Assembly: GCA_903845125.1 (NCBI GenBank)
Contig: CAIMWS010000071.1
Location: forward strand, 1-40,900
From: an uncultured Verrucomicrobiota bacterium
GTDB taxonomy: Bacteria > Verrucomicrobiota > Verrucomicrobiia > Limisphaerales > UBA1319
Length of the DNA: 40,900 bases
Direction: 5' to 3'
Shown here: positions 31,140-39,462 of the stretch, piece by piece
Layout of the letters: every line of letters starts with the position of its first letter
Numbering within the stretch: position 1 is the first letter of the stretch
Position numbers and translations under genes: made by a program
The notes under the pieces: generated by a model
What the model saw: only the letters and a program-made list of their open reading frames with translations
The model's database searches: none
Told to the model about the DNA's origin: nothing

Positions 31140-32816
31140 CTAAGCAACCGGGGGTTCTGCAGGAGGCGCTGATTCTGCCGGCTGACTGGGCGTTTCCGCC
31201 GCCGGGGTTTCTTCCGCAGTGGCTTCGGAAATGGCCGCTTCGGCAATTTGCGCCGGGGTTGCCGGGGCTTCCGCAGCGCCAGCTATGGCCGGGGCTGCTT
31301 CTCCGGTTTTGACTGGTTTGGGTGGCCGGGGCAGGGGACGCTTGGCGGTTTCGAGAGTGCCATTGGCAAACTCTATCACATGCCCTTGATGGATCAGCCA
31401 ATGCAGGTCGCTGATCACAATGTTCATAGCGGGGGTTATCACCTGGCTTTCAGGTGAAGCCACAGGCGTTTCTCCCGCTGGCGCCGGGACGGCGGCAGCC
31501 ATCTCGCCAGCTTCGGGGCTGGCGGTTGCCGGCGCGGGAGCAGCCACGGGCACTTCTCCCTGCGGGGCTGGCGCCAGGACGTCCAGCAACTGGCGGCGGG
31601 TGCAGCCCGGGGTGGCATCAATGAAATTGACGATTTTTTTGACGCCTTCCGAAACCGGAGTGGTGGCCATGTCCAGGAAGTGGGGCCGGGAAGTTGCCAC
31701 GTGCGTCACCGATTTATGAACCTTGAAGAATTGCAGGCCATGGGACGCAAACATCTGGCTGAGCACGGTCACCAACTTGAGCGGAAAGCGCCGCTGTTCT
31801 TCAAAAGCACGCCGGGTCAGAGATTTTAAGATCCCATTGGGCTGGCTTTGCACAACTCCGCCATTCATCACGAAAGAGTCGACTGATTGCACTACGTTTG
31901 GCAGATGCGTTTCGCGGAAATGGCGATCCACTTCTTCGCGATTCGACAATTTCAGCGCATCCGGAATGTTCAAGCACAAGTATTGGGTGCTGAAGCTTTG
32001 CTCCTCTTTCCACTTATTGACGATGGCTTCGTCCTTGACGATCCGCACCCGTGATTTATAGGCCTCAAAAGGCAGGTAGGAGTAACGCTCGGAGTGCAAC
32101 CGGCGCAACTTGGTTTGGTAGTCGTGGTAATTCGGAGGTCCGAGGACGATGCCGCTCATGCCACATTGCGCCACAAACGTGAACACCCCTTTCGGCGGAT
32201 CGGCTGGGATTTTCTCTTCCTGGTAGAAGATGTTGAAATGCTTTGAGAAAATATGGTCGATGGCCTCAGCCTGGGAGAACCATAGCGTCTGGTCTATGGA
32301 ACATAAGTACAGCGCCTGAACGACTTCGCCTTCCGGCTTTTTGATCACGTTGAAACGCACATTGTAACGCTCCGGCTTCTTGAGGATCAGGTGGCCGATG
32401 TCAAAAAGCGGGTAAGCGCGACCGGTCATCTTGATCTTTTTGGCCAGATTTTCCACGCCGTGCTCTTCCGGGAAAATATTGACCTCCACTTCGGGCAGCA
32501 TCCGGGGGGGCTCGCGCCGATCAGGCCCGGGGCCACGCCGGCGATCTCCCCGGTCACCACCGGGCCGGGGGCCATCCTGCTGGGAGCGACGGGGACCAGG
32601 TCCACCACTTGGCCGCCGGCCGTCGCCGGGACCATCCCGCCGGGGACCTTCCCGACGGCGCCCGTCACTGCGCCCGCGTCCACCGCGGCGATCATCCCTT
32701 TCTGTTGACTCCCCTTCATATTCGGCGAAGGGATTGGACTGGGCTTGCGGTTGGGCCCATGCCGGCAAAAAGTGCAGGTCCAGGTCCAAGTTCGATTCAG
32801 GCGACGTATTATTCAT
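31140..32816 (-). CDS. RG-rich N-terminal, Ala/Pro-rich C-terminal protein of unknown function
   Basis: 558 residues, no signal peptide or membrane helix. Residues about 36-106 are a disordered Arg/Gly/Asp/Pro region with many RG, RR and GR steps (DRRGGRGRSDGRRREGPRRD), resembling RGG-box RNA-binding segments. Residues about 107-425 are a folded core with repeated Phe/His/Lys-rich motifs (DHIFSKHFNIFYQEEKIPAD, RHFRETHLPNVVQSV) that I cannot assign to a family. Two Ala/Pro/Glu-rich segments (about 426-465 and 515-558) flank a short conserved stretch, NIVISDLHWLIHQGHVIEF, which looks like a winged-helix recognition part. A nucleic-acid-binding role is inferred from composition. It lies 105 bases after the amino-acid decarboxylase on the same strand and ends at a strong terminator, so it may be the last gene of the polyamine operon. 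Confidence 0.85.
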   Translation of the reverse strand: MNNTSPESNLDLDLHFLPAWAQPQAQSNPFAEYEGESTERDDRRGGRGRSDGRRREGPRRDGPGDGRRPSGGPGPRRSQQDGPRPGGDRGDRRRGPGPDRREPPRMLPEVEVNIFPEEHGVENLAKKIKMTGRAYPLFDIGHLILKKPERYNVRFNVIKKPEGEVVQALYLCSIDQTLWFSQAEAIDHIFSKHFNIFYQEEKIPADPPKGVFTFVAQCGMSGIVLGPPNYHDYQTKLRRLHSERYSYLPFEAYKSRVRIVKDEAIVNKWKEEQSFSTQYLCLNIPDALKLSNREEVDRHFRETHLPNVVQSVDSFVMNGGVVQSQPNGILKSLTRRAFEEQRRFPLKLVTVLSQMFASHGLQFFKVHKSVTHVATSRPHFLDMATTPVSEGVKKIVNFIDATPGCTRRQLLDVLAPAPQGEVPVAAPAPATASPEAGEMAAAVPAPAGETPVASPESQVITPAMNIVISDLHWLIHQGHVIEFANGTLETAKRPLPRPPKPVKTGEAAPAIAGAAEAPATPAQIAEAAISEATAEETPAAETPSQPAESAPPAEPPVA

Positions 32817-32921
32817 GCGCTATTCTCACAGTCGGGCATTTAGCCCGTGATTCCATCAGTTTTAATCCACAATGGGGATTGTCTGGCCGGAATGCAAGTA
32901 TTCACTGCTACCAAGGCTTTC

Positions 32922-34055
32922 CTATTGGTTGATGTGAACCACCTTGGCCGGAGGAAAGCCATTAAACCAAGTGGCTGAGGCATTGCTGTATGCCCCGATG
33001 TTTTCCGCATAGACCAGATCTTCGATGTCCAAGTCGGGCAGGGATTCCGCCAGCGAAATGGTGTCCAAGGCATCGCAGGTCTGGCCAAAGACTGAGCTGA
33101 TTTGAGTTTTTCCTTTTTTGAAGGCCTTCAGATGGTATTGGCAATGGTCGAACACAATACCTGAAAAGGTGTGGTAAACACCGTCGTCTATATAATAACA
33201 GGTCTTGCCGTCCCGGCGGGCTTTGCCAATGACCTTGGCCACTGAAGAGGCAGCGGTGGCAACCAGGAACCGGCCCGGTTCGGCAATAATTTGGATTTCC
33301 TTCGAAAACAGCCGGTCGATCTCGGAATTCAGTTTGACCGCCAGGGAGGCGAACGGCTTGACATGTTCGTCATAGGGAGCTGGAAAGCCTCCGCCGATAT
33401 CGAGGATTTTGATCTCGCGGCCGCGGTCCCGAGCTTCGCGCATGACGCTGGAGGTCCAGTCCAAGGCATGAATGAAATTCTCGAAATTGGTGCATTGGCT
33501 CCCTACGTGGAAGCTGATGCCCTCAACCACCAGTCCGAGGCGGAAGGCTTCTTCGATCAAATCCACGGCGTCACCCGGATCCGCCCCGAATTTCGAGGAA
33601 AGCTCAACCATTGATCCGGTATTGGGAACCCGGAGTCGAAGGATTACTCCAGCGTGCGGGGCATACTGTTTGATTTTTTTGAGTTCGCCCAGGTTATCGT
33701 AAGTAACCAACGGTTTATATTGATCCAAAGCCTGCAAGGTTTCCTTGGGCTTGGTGGGATTGGCATAAATGATCTTGTCCCAGATGAAATCCTGCTGCGC
33801 TTGGGCCGGCAGATCTTTGATCAAGTTGTAGACCAACTGGAATTCAGCCAGTGAAGCGACATCGAAGCTGGCCCCAGCATCATAAAAGGTGCGGATAATG
33901 GCCGGATCCGGGTTGGCTTTAACGGCGTAATAGGCCTGGACTTTGGGTAGGTTTTTCTTGAAATCCGCGTAATTGCGACGGAGCACATCATGGTCCACCA
34001 CCACCACCGGGGTGCCATGCTGCCGGGCAATACTCAGCAGTCGCTTTGCTGTCAT
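32922..34055 (-). CDS. Fold-III PLP-dependent ornithine/lysine decarboxylase
   Basis: 377 residues, cytoplasmic. It shows the alanine-racemase-like barrel and beta domain of eukaryotic-type ornithine decarboxylases: PLP-binding YAVKAN (Lys46), HVGSQ, DIGGGFP, the phosphate-binding EPGRF and the catalytic CDALD (Cys327, Asp328), followed by GAYSNASATWFNGF. Members decarboxylate ornithine to putrescine, lysine to cadaverine, or both; the sequence does not settle which. The motifs are complete and the length is normal. The upstream gene, 47 bases away on the same strand, is a deoxyhypusine-synthase homologue that uses polyamines, so the pair is likely a polyamine operon with ornithine the more likely substrate. 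Confidence 0.93.
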   Translation of the reverse strand: MTAKRLLSIARQHGTPVVVVDHDVLRRNYADFKKNLPKVQAYYAVKANPDPAIIRTFYDAGASFDVASLAEFQLVYNLIKDLPAQAQQDFIWDKIIYANPTKPKETLQALDQYKPLVTYDNLGELKKIKQYAPHAGVILRLRVPNTGSMVELSSKFGADPGDAVDLIEEAFRLGLVVEGISFHVGSQCTNFENFIHALDWTSSVMREARDRGREIKILDIGGGFPAPYDEHVKPFASLAVKLNSEIDRLFSKEIQIIAEPGRFLVATAASSVAKVIGKARRDGKTCYYIDDGVYHTFSGIVFDHCQYHLKAFKKGKTQISSVFGQTCDALDTISLAESLPDLDIEDLVYAENIGAYSNASATWFNGFPPAKVVHINQ

Positions 34056-34102
34056 AATGGGCGGTTGTTTATCCCTGAGTCCAGGCTGCCAAACCTAAGG
34101 CG

Positions 34103-35308
34103 CTAATCCAATTGGGGTTCCGAACCGTCGAGCATTTTAACCTGGTTGTGCTTAAAATACTCTTTGGTGAGAGCCTTCACCATTTTCCCGCGGTGATCGT
34201 ATAGGCGCTTGAGTTTGCGCTTGGCATGGTTGGCCAGCGCGTAATGGGTGATTATCGGCAGGGCAATCGTGGTGTCCGTATAGCACACCACCGCGTCCGG
34301 CAGCCGATCTGGATCCACTTTGCCCCAGCTCACCGCCTCATGCGGCGTGGCTCCCGACAAACCGCCGGTATCCGGCCGGGCGTCGGTAATTTGGAAGAAA
34401 TAATCCTGGCCGACTTCTTTAATCCGCAGCACTTCCTGGATCTGGGGCTCGGTTTGCAGCATGAAATTTTTCGGGCTTCCCCCCCCCATAAGCATGACCG
34501 CACTTTTGCCGCCCGAACGCTTGGCGGCCAGCACAAAGCTGGTCGTTTCGTTGACGTCGATGGACGGATTGACGCGCAACTTGTTGCCGCGCAATTCCAC
34601 GCCGGCCACGTTCATGCCAATCGTGGAATCACCGGGGGAGGAGGTATAACACGGCACTCCGCAGCGGTAGGCAGCGGCCATCACCGACACATGCTTCAGC
34701 TTGTTTTGCCGCTCCCACTCATCGGCGTATTTGCCCAGCAAATAATGCAGCTCTCCGGTGCCCATTTCCCTTTGGAATTCAGGCTGGACCAGGATTCGGC
34801 GCAGGATCTCATCGGTTGCCATCAGGCAATCGCTGTAACCGAGCAGGACATCGTAAATGCGCACGATGTCATTTTTGCGCAAATCGGTGTCGTCCAACTG
34901 ATGACTGCCGACATGGACCGGGTAATTCAGCGCAAAATGCAAATCGTGATACAGGTTGGCCCCGGTGGCGACAATCCAATCAACAAAACCAGCCTCGATC
35001 AGGGGAATGATGCAGGAGCATCCCAAGCCAGCCGGAGTGAGAGCGCCAGCCAGGCTCATGCCCACCGTGACATCGGCTTCGAGCATTTTGTTCGTGAAGA
35101 GGTGGCACCCTTCCTTCAGGCGGGCCGAATTATATGCCAGGAAGACCGAATCGACGATGGAACTGAATTTTTCCTTTCCAGTGATGCCGGCGGGCTGAAT
35201 CCGTTTGCCGGAAAGGTATTGGTCCCGGTGGGGACATTTCTTCTTCTTCATCCAATCCGGCATTTCGCTCAAATCTTCGCGAAGGCGATTTGTTTTCTTC
35301 ATACTCAT
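34103..35308 (-). CDS. Deoxyhypusine-synthase-family protein (possible homospermidine-type synthase)
   Basis: 401 residues. It has the complete deoxyhypusine synthase fold: NAD-binding segments ([36 protein letters not shown]), [10 protein letters not shown], and the active-site block [15 protein letters not shown] with Lys330 at the position of the catalytic lysine of the eukaryotic enzyme. In eukaryotes this enzyme transfers an aminobutyl group from spermidine to eIF5A; bacteria lack eIF5A. Bacterial homologues are therefore expected to move the group to a small amine, as in homospermidine synthesis; that assignment is inference. It is the first gene of a unit with the fold-III decarboxylase, which would supply putrescine. 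Promoter and ribosome-binding features are clear: a -35/-10 at 35335-35362 and GGA six bases before the ATG. A second ATG two codons in is possible. Confidence 0.9.
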   Translation of the reverse strand: MSMKKTNRLREDLSEMPDWMKKKKCPHRDQYLSGKRIQPAGITGKEKFSSIVDSVFLAYNSARLKEGCHLFTNKMLEADVTVGMSLAGALTPAGLGCSCIIPLIEAGFVDWIVATGANLYHDLHFALNYPVHVGSHQLDDTDLRKNDIVRIYDVLLGYSDCLMATDEILRRILVQPEFQREMGTGELHYLLGKYADEWERQNKLKHVSVMAAAYRCGVPCYTSSPGDSTIGMNVAGVELRGNKLRVNPSIDVNETTSFVLAAKRSGGKSAVMLMGGGSPKNFMLQTEPQIQEVLRIKEVGQDYFFQITDARPDTGGLSGATPHEAVSWGKVDPDRLPDAVVCYTDTTIALPIITHYALANHAKRKLKRLYDHRGKMVKALTKEYFKHNQVKMLDGSEPQLD

Positions 35309-35334
35309 AGTTCCAAATTCGAATCAGGCGGCCA

Positions 35335-35362
35335 ACTATACCTGAAATCGGCTTCCTGCCAA
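35335..35362 (-). promoter_or_regulatory. Sigma70-type promoter of the polyamine unit
   Basis: On the minus strand TTGGCA (35362-35357, 5 of 6), a 16-base spacer and TATAGT (35340-35335, 5 of 6), with the ATG at 35308 about 26 bases further on. It is the best promoter match noted in the window. Confidence 0.6.
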
Positions 35363-35393
35363 CCGATAAATCGAGGCCGCAAAATTTGCGTTT

Positions 35394-35421
35394 AAAAAAA
35401 TCCAGCCGTGCCGCCGGCAGG
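35394..35421 (-). terminator. Intrinsic terminator after the URO-D-like gene
   Basis: A stem CC-T-GCCG / CGGC-T-GG (six pairs with one T-T mismatch, 6-base loop) followed on the minus strand by A and seven Ts. It lies just after the stop of the 35436-36530 gene and before the promoter of the polyamine unit. Confidence 0.7.
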
Positions 35422-35435
35422 GAAGTGGTTTGCTT

Positions 35436-36530
35436 TCAGCCATATCGCGCGGAGATCTGTTCGCAAATTTCATAAACCTCGTTGATGCGGGAATCGGGCA
35501 AACCGGGGTCCAGCCCGGAGCATACCACATCGCAAGGGCCGCATTCGCGCGCGATGCGCTCAAAGTCCATGGTAAGCTCCAAGTAGGTTTTATTCTCCAG
35601 GTCCAAAGTGCTATATACCACTCCCCGGCGGGCTTTGGGAAAAGTAATCCGGGTGATTTGAAGATTGGTATGGATTCCGACATCCACATACCCAACATTG
35701 GGCCATTGGGAATAGTATTCCAGAAAGGAATCCGCCTTCCAAACGCCGTTTTGAATACCCGTGGTGCTAAAAGCACCTGCCAACTGGCTGTCGTAGGGAA
35801 AAAGGCATTCGTTATAATCCTCAGGTGCTACGATGTTCAATTGCTGGTTGCTGACCGCAAAAAAATCCGGGCTTGAGGATTTCTGCCTGGAATAGAGCCT
35901 ATTGACTGCATCCAGCGTGGCGGCAGTAACGCAGGCAAAAACGTGCCTGGCCAAATCTGGATTCTGTTTGATGTCGGCAAATATTTGGAATCCTCGCAGG
36001 TGGTTGGCGTTGGCTAGCACACCCTGCCAGTTTAGGTAACCCTCAATGGCACCGGATTCCCGGGCGATCCAGTCCAACTGCTCAAGAAATTCGTTCCAAA
36101 ACGGATTGTTGTCGAGGTCCGGCGGTTCCAGACGCCGGGCTTGTTGGTCATTGAGGAATTGGCTGGTCTGAATCCTTGGCCAATCGTTTTCCGGCCAGGT
36201 GATGGGAACTCCAAACAAGCTGGGGACCATCATATTCCCGAAGGTACCGGATAGCAAATCGGGTGGATTTCCAAAGTCCTTGCTCCCGCCAAACTGCTGC
36301 GAAGCCGGGAATCGTTTACGAAGGCTGGCGGCCATGACGGCAATGGTTTCGCGGCGATACTCGGGTTCAAAATGCCATTTACGGCCAAATGACACCCCGC
36401 AGACTTCACTGAACCAGTTGGGCGAAAAGCCGATATCCGGCCTTAAAAAGGCCTCGGTGCCCGCCGCTGGCCTAAGGCTGGCCGGAGCTGACAAGGCGGT
36501 ATAGCTGATCAAAGGCTTTACCGTGCTCAT
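35436..36530 (-). CDS. Uroporphyrinogen-decarboxylase-like superfamily protein
   Basis: 364 residues from the ATG at 36530; an in-frame extension to 36578 adds 16 residues with no signal character. The fold impression is that of the HemE/MtaA/CmuA superfamily: a start with LISYTALSAPASLRPA and GFSPNWFSEVCG, then NMMVPSLFGVPITWPENDWP, and a late YVDVGIHTNLQITRITFPKA. HemE proper has a conserved set of Arg and Asp residues near the N-terminus that I do not see, so this is probably not the heme enzyme; many such relatives are corrinoid methyltransferases. No corrinoid protein is next to it. It ends at a strong terminator and diverges from larE. Confidence 0.6.
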   Translation of the reverse strand: MSTVKPLISYTALSAPASLRPAAGTEAFLRPDIGFSPNWFSEVCGVSFGRKWHFEPEYRRETIAVMAASLRKRFPASQQFGGSKDFGNPPDLLSGTFGNMMVPSLFGVPITWPENDWPRIQTSQFLNDQQARRLEPPDLDNNPFWNEFLEQLDWIARESGAIEGYLNWQGVLANANHLRGFQIFADIKQNPDLARHVFACVTAATLDAVNRLYSRQKSSSPDFFAVSNQQLNIVAPEDYNECLFPYDSQLAGAFSTTGIQNGVWKADSFLEYYSQWPNVGYVDVGIHTNLQITRITFPKARRGVVYSTLDLENKTYLELTMDFERIARECGPCDVVCSGLDPGLPDSRINEVYEICEQISARYG

Positions 36531-36654
36531 TTTGCAGGATGTTACGGAAGAAACGCCTCCAAAGCAACGGTCCTTCATCTAATTGTTAAGGTCATCCACG
36601 CCGGTGCGTGAGCATCATCTCGACAAGAAGCCTTTCGGGTGGCAGATTGGTGCC

Positions 36655-37506
36655 ATGGTAACAGACAAGATGGAGAAATTGCGGGAACTTTTGAAGTCGT
36701 ATGGCTCTTGCCTGGTGGCTTATTCCGGGGGCGTCGATTCTGTGTTCCTGGCATGTGTGGCACGCCAAGTGCTTGGCGACCAAATGGTAGCGGCCATTGC
36801 TGACACCCCGAGTCTGCCACGCCGGGAATTGCAGGAGGCGATGGATTTGGCGGAGCGGTTTCATTTCCCGGTCAAGGTGGTTCACTCCAAGGAATTTACA
36901 AATCCAGGTTATCTCGCCAATCCCCAGAACCGTTGTTATTTCTGCAAGCACGACCTCTTCGCCGAACTGAAGCCGCTGGCGCGCGAGTTGAATTTGTCGG
37001 TCATAATTTACGGGGAAAATGCCAGTGATATAGGGGATTTTCGTCCCGGTGCCCAAGCGGCAGCTGAATATCATATAAAAACCCCCCTGAAGGAGGCTGG
37101 ACTGACCAAGGATGAAATCCGGCGCTATTCAGAGGAGCTGGGATTGCCAACAGCATCCAAGCCGCAAATGGCCTGTTTGAGTTCCCGGATTCCGTATGGC
37201 GAGGATGTCACCCCAGGCAAGCTTAAAATGGTGGAGGAGGCTGAAAATGCCCTGCGGGACATGGGCTTTTATGAGGTGCGCGTTCGCCACCACGAGCTGA
37301 AAGCCGGGCACTTGGCCCGGATTGAAATCGGCCCGGGGGAACTGGGGAAAATATTTGTTAATGGCACCCATTCCCGGATTGCTGAGGCCATCAAGAAAGC
37401 CGGATATCTACATGTGACGTTGGATCTGCTGGGGTATCGCCGGGGCAGTGTAAATGAGGTACTTGAAAGATCCCCCGTGATTCAAAGAACGATGACCGCG
37501 TCTTAA
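36655..37506 (+). CDS. larE: LarE-type sulfur transferase (nickel-pincer cofactor biosynthesis)
   Basis: 283 residues from ATG 36655; an upstream frame to 36583 would overlap the divergent gene's control region. An N-terminal PP-loop ATPase holds SGGVDS (24-29). Then NRCYFCK (Cys94, Cys97) and, in the C-terminal half, PQMACLSSRIPYG (Cys174) follow. In the lactobacillar enzyme the Cys at the last position gives up its own sulfur to the pyridinium cofactor precursor. Three-cysteine forms, such as this one, are known to carry an Fe-S cluster that supplies the sulfur instead; the assignment here is by motif only. No larA, larB or larC lies in the window, so the Ni-pincer pathway would be completed elsewhere, or the protein serves another sulfur-insertion step. 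It is followed 55 bases later by the type II secretion genes. Confidence 0.93.
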   Translation: MVTDKMEKLRELLKSYGSCLVAYSGGVDSVFLACVARQVLGDQMVAAIADTPSLPRRELQEAMDLAERFHFPVKVVHSKEFTNPGYLANPQNRCYFCKHDLFAELKPLARELNLSVIIYGENASDIGDFRPGAQAAAEYHIKTPLKEAGLTKDEIRRYSEELGLPTASKPQMACLSSRIPYGEDVTPGKLKMVEEAENALRDMGFYEVRVRHHELKAGHLARIEIGPGELGKIFVNGTHSRIAEAIKKAGYLHVTLDLLGYRRGSVNEVLERSPVIQRTMTAS

Positions 37507-37550
37507 TGATCGGGCAGCAGAAACTTTTCAGCCGGCCGGGTTTTTAACGG

Positions 37551-37556
37551 TATAAT
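37551..37556 (+). promoter_or_regulatory. Consensus TATAAT just before gspF
   Basis: A perfect TATAAT ends 5 bases before the gspF ATG at 37562. A good -35 is absent; TTTTCA lies 20 bases further upstream. If used, the transcript would begin at or near the ATG and be leaderless. Confidence 0.35.
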
Positions 37557-37561
37557 GGTTT

Positions 37562-38860
37562 ATGCCTCAATTTGCTTATAAAGCGCGCCGGCGATCTGGA
37601 GAAACTGTGCAAGGCACTCTGGAGGTGGCGGACCGTGCCGCCGCCTTGGCCCAGATTGAACGCCAAGGTCTGGTTCCAGTACAGGTGGAAGCTGCCAAAG
37701 GCGCCACTCCGGCCGCCAAAAGCGAGCGTAAAGTGGAACGTCCCAAGGCAGCCCAGGCGACCGGGCCACAGAAGCGGGATATATTGCCCGTTTTTGTCCG
37801 GAATTTTCTCCAGCGGAAAAAGCGGCCCAAACTGCAGGAGTTGGCAACTTATTCCCAGCAATTGGCCAATTTGCTTCACGCGGGGATGCCGCTGGCAGTA
37901 GCCCTGACCAGCATGTGTCATCTGGAATCCAAGGGCATCCCCAAAGATGTGAGCAAACAACTCAAGCAGGATGTCACTGAGGGGCGCAGTTTGTCCGCTG
38001 CGATGGCCAAGCAGTCGCACATATTCTCGGATCTGTTCATCAATATGGTGAAGGCGGGCGAGCACAGTGGGGCGCTGGAGGATGTGTTGCGGCGTTTGGC
38101 CAGCCACTTCGAGCGTTTCTCAGAAGTGCAGTCCAAATTCAAATCCTCCCTGGTTTATCCCGCGATCGTAGCTTCAGTGGGGGTTTTGATCATGGTTTTT
38201 TTCATGACCTTCATGCTGCCTCGGTTTGTGTCGATATTTGAGGGCTTCAAAGTGCCGTTGCCAGCCGCGACCCAATTATTGGTCGATGCGAGCAACTTTG
38301 TTTCCTCATATTATTGGCTGCTGATCCTTTTAGTCATTGCCGGATTAGTGGTTTGGAATCGATTCCAAGCCACCAGTTCCGGGCGCCGCACCATCGACCA
38401 TTGGAAACTGAACGCTCCACTCCTGGGCAAAGTCATTCGCCTGAATGTGTTTGCCCAGTTTGCCAGAACCCTTTCCACGCTGCTGGTTAATGGCGTGCCC
38501 GTCCTTAATGCGCTCAAGATCAGTGAGGAGGTTCTTGATAATCGAATTGTGAAGGAGGCGGTGGTGCTGACGCGTGAAGCGGTGACTGATGGAAAGACCA
38601 TTTCGCAACCGCTGGCCCGCAGCAAAATATTCCCCCAGCTGATGATCGATTTAATCAAGATTGGCGAGGAAACTGGCGATGTGCCCGGCTCATTAAAAAG
38701 TGTGGCGGAAACGTATGAGAATGAACTGACTATCTCGCTGCGAATGCTCACGAACATGATCGAACCGGCCATGATCATCGTTATGGCGATTGGCGTCGGA
38801 TTCCTGTTGTTCAGCGTCTTATCGGCCATGTTCGCCATTACCTCGAGCATCACCCGCTAA
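37562..38860 (+). CDS. gspF: Type II secretion inner-membrane platform protein GspF
   Basis: 432 residues, family length. It is the polytopic platform of the type II secretion or type IV pilus assembly machine, linking the cytoplasmic ATPase to the pseudopilus. Two tandem GspF domains each start with a helix set of the type YSQQLANLLHAGMPL (97-111) and FAQFARTLSTLLVNGVPVL. Each contains the E-[HT]-[ST]-G turn (AGEHSGALEDVL, GEETGDVPGSL). Three membrane helices are seen: 200-221, 250-266 and about 397-425. It leads a co-oriented set with pseudopilin genes gspH, I, J and K, each overlapping or nearly touching the next. The ATPase gspE, secretin gspD and major pseudopilin gspG are not present in the window. 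Confidence 0.95.
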   Translation: MPQFAYKARRRSGETVQGTLEVADRAAALAQIERQGLVPVQVEAAKGATPAAKSERKVERPKAAQATGPQKRDILPVFVRNFLQRKKRPKLQELATYSQQLANLLHAGMPLAVALTSMCHLESKGIPKDVSKQLKQDVTEGRSLSAAMAKQSHIFSDLFINMVKAGEHSGALEDVLRRLASHFERFSEVQSKFKSSLVYPAIVASVGVLIMVFFMTFMLPRFVSIFEGFKVPLPAATQLLVDASNFVSSYYWLLILLVIAGLVVWNRFQATSSGRRTIDHWKLNAPLLGKVIRLNVFAQFARTLSTLLVNGVPVLNALKISEEVLDNRIVKEAVVLTREAVTDGKTISQPLARSKIFPQLMIDLIKIGEETGDVPGSLKSVAETYENELTISLRMLTNMIEPAMIIVMAIGVGFLLFSVLSAMFAITSSITR

Positions 38861-38877
38861 ACCGCCGCCCGATTGTT

Positions 38878-39462
38878 ATGCCCGTTCCACACCCATTGCT
38901 TTCAGTTGTCCGGCGGCGGGGCGCTTCTTCCCAACGGGGCTTTTCCTTGGTGGAGATCATGATGGTGGTGGGCATCATTGGCTTGGTTATGGCCATCGGG
39001 ATTCCGGCCTTCGTGCAAACAACTCGCAAGGATCCCATGCGGCAGGCCGTGAGTGACCTTGTGGAAGCCTGCAGCAACGCGCGCGCTTGCGCCATTCTGA
39101 ATGGCGCCGCCACTGAAATCCAATTCGCCGTCAAGCAGGGATCCTTCAAGGTGGTGACTGGTGCTGCAGCACAAAAGCCTGGTGACCCGGACGCTCGTTT
39201 AAACACCAAACCTCCAGAAGTCGGCAAGTCAACCTCTAGCGTGCCTGCTTTCAGTGGGCAATTATCCGAATCCTTGGTGGTGGAAATGCTGGATGTTAAT
39301 TTCAAGGAACATAAGGATGAAGAGCACGCCCGAGTTCGCTTCTTCCCCAACGGCACCACCGATGAATTCACGATCGTGTTGCGGTGGCCGGAAAAGAACC
39401 AGTACCGAAAAATCACTTTGGATATCATCACCGGGCAAGCAGATATGGACGTAATCCGATGA
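38878..39462 (+). CDS. gspH: Minor pseudopilin GspH-like
   Basis: 194 residues. A 21-residue leader ends in the prepilin-peptidase site RG|FSLVEIMMVV (cleavage after Gly21), followed by a hydrophobic helix (22-43). The mature part has the Arg-Lys-Asp-rich and beta-rich composition of GspH (ACSNARACAILNG, RVRFFPNGTTDEFTI), ending with QADMDVIR. GspH is a minor pseudopilin near the tip of the type II secretion pseudopilus. It begins 17 bases after gspF and overlaps gspI by the 4 bases ATGA. No gspG lies between it and gspF, which is the usual place. Confidence 0.88.
   Translation: MPVPHPLLSVVRRRGASSQRGFSLVEIMMVVGIIGLVMAIGIPAFVQTTRKDPMRQAVSDLVEACSNARACAILNGAATEIQFAVKQGSFKVVTGAAAQKPGDPDARLNTKPPEVGKSTSSVPAFSGQLSESLVVEMLDVNFKEHKDEEHARVRFFPNGTTDEFTIVLRWPEKNQYRKITLDIITGQADMDVIR

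Noticed and set aside
34103-35308. True deoxyhypusine synthase acting on eIF5A
   Set aside because: Bacteria do not have eIF5A, and the neighbouring decarboxylase points to polyamine synthesis instead.
35315-35330. TTCGAATC, resembling a tRNA T-loop
   Set aside because: No acceptor stem, D arm or anticodon arm fits around it; it is part of the leader of the DHS-family gene.
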